Of a stretch of DNA of 64,000 nucleotides, positions 62,966-64,000 are shown in pieces. The stretch is taken from NCBI GenBank assembly GCA_947650365.1, contig OX393549.1:37777098-37841097 (forward strand), written 5' to 3'. Position 1 is the stretch's first letter. The number at the start of each line of letters is the position of its first letter. This DNA comes from Chamaelirium japonicum. Its lineage: Eukaryota; Streptophyta; Magnoliopsida; Liliales; Melanthiaceae. Made by a program: the position numbers and the translations under genes. Below the pieces are notes generated by a model that made no database searches, had not been told where the DNA came from, and worked only from the letters and a program-made list of their open reading frames with translations.

Positions 62966-64000
62966 TTGTAATCTTCTTTCTCCTCTCTTCTCTTGCTTTA
63001 GTATTTATGTTTTGCATTTGAAAATTCTGGATTCATCTTCCCATAGAAAGCAACCAACTACAGTTTAACCCCTTTGGCCACGCGAGAATAGTGTTCATAA
63101 TTATTGAGGACCACATGGGCCAAAATGAGTTGCACCAGTCCATCGTAAATTAAAAATATTGTGGTGCATGACTTAAACCATCACCATCCATACTATTTGT
63201 CCAAATTAGCAGATTATTACCCTAATTATACAATGTTGGATTGTTGGTCGCCTGACACGTGGCCAGAGTCGAAGTATGGCGATTCGCACCCTAATCCAAA
63301 TAATTCCTTGGGTGACTCAATTCATTGGGATGATGGAGTTTAAAACATAGAATTACTAATTTACTAGAGGAAACTTAATCTATGTGTCGATCCATCGTCC
63401 TTTTCAACATTGACATCATCGCATTTGATTTGAATGGTAAGATGTTCAGTTTCTTGAACTACTGGAGCCATCTCAAATCTTGACGAGTTCCAATATATCA
63501 ATGACCTAAAAGCATCTCATTGTTATCAACTTTATTCATTAAGTCAATCCCGATTGCCCAGCCCACACACACTGTGAAGTCAATACCACTGATGCAATTT
63601 GAACATTTTCTCATCTGTGAAATACAAACTTAAATTAGAAAAGAAAATGGAGTGATCTGTGAAATACATGATTCAGTGAAGCCAGGCTTTGGGAATCAAA
63701 CCCACAATTCAATGATTAGAACAATTAAACAAACAAAGAAGATTATGAAGACTTTCTGCTACTCTCTCAATCGACAGGTCTTTTCTTACCTTCTTATGTT
63801 ACCGAGACAGACGTGTCTCGGCAAAAATATTGATGCTTCCCAGTGTAACACACAATACATTCTTCGGACACTATGACAGGCTCCTCAATAATTGTTGTCA
63901 AACGAAAATTTTGGAAAGACATTTCTAGTAGAGAATTCAACACTTCATATACCTTGAAGGATGTTTCGATTGAAGAGAAATATGATTGTGCCTTGAATAA
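62966..64000. other. Right edge of the window: no gene supported
   Basis: The minus strand has an open stretch of about 60 codons from 64000 leftwards, without a start codon in view. It matches nothing recognised, and in particular no trehalase N-terminal motif. Possible trehalase intron or unrelated sequence. Confidence 0.3.

Noticed and set aside
59303..64000. Missing N-terminal trehalase exons
   Set aside because: No segment with the PGGRF-like signature 1, WDSYW or YYTNR regions could be found on the minus strand; they are presumed to lie beyond the window.

Overview
This is nuclear DNA of a flowering plant. It carries two interrupted genes with long AT-rich introns and GT/AG splice sites, embedded in plant-type transposons (Copia, a Cassandra-like LTR, LINEs, Helitrons, hAT, Tourist) and long (TA)n tracts. 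The species cannot be named from the sequence. There is no sign of bacterial, organellar or viral origin.

Two real genes were found, both on the minus strand. (1) A complete METTL17/Rsm22-type mitochondrial ribosome-assembly factor, 33358 down to 5194. It has 11 exons, 509 codons, and about 28 kb for a 1.5 kb coding sequence. (2) The 3' two thirds of trehalase (TRE1), nine exons from 59302 down to 48941 encoding about 367 residues ending in a stop codon. The N-terminal exons were not found and probably lie beyond position 64000. In both models the reading phase closes exactly at every junction.

Layout. 1-2543: an internally deleted Copia element cut by the window edge. 2544-5193: 3' flank of METTL17 with a MITE. 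5194-33358: METTL17, whose introns 10 (9.0 kb), 9 (3.7 kb), 8 (7.5 kb) and 5 (4.1 kb) hold most of the inserted DNA. 33359-48940: intergenic, with a Tourist element, Helitron-like tandem units, a LINE ORF1 relic, a Copia relic with a Helitron inside it and a Cassandra-type solo LTR just upstream, hairpin elements, a captured gibberellin 20-oxidase fragment and a tiny LINE insertion with a 20-bp target duplication. 48941-59302: trehalase, with a Copia relic in its last intron and hairpin elements in another. 59303-64000: AT-rich DNA upstream of the visible trehalase exons.

The most unusual content is a family of about 20 palindromic elements, each bounded by (TA)n microsatellite. They occur in four clusters (6.4-13.6, 28.6-29.8, 44.6-47.0 and 53.4-55.1 kb). 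Many are 375-400 bp and have a palindrome-within-palindrome plan: a shared inner palindrome present once in each arm, with exchangeable outer ends. They resemble the rice Micron concept of a (TA)n-targeting element, but appear here as a diversified set. One hairpin of 869 bp has an arm containing an internal duplication, and a related type carries the GA20-oxidase fragment.
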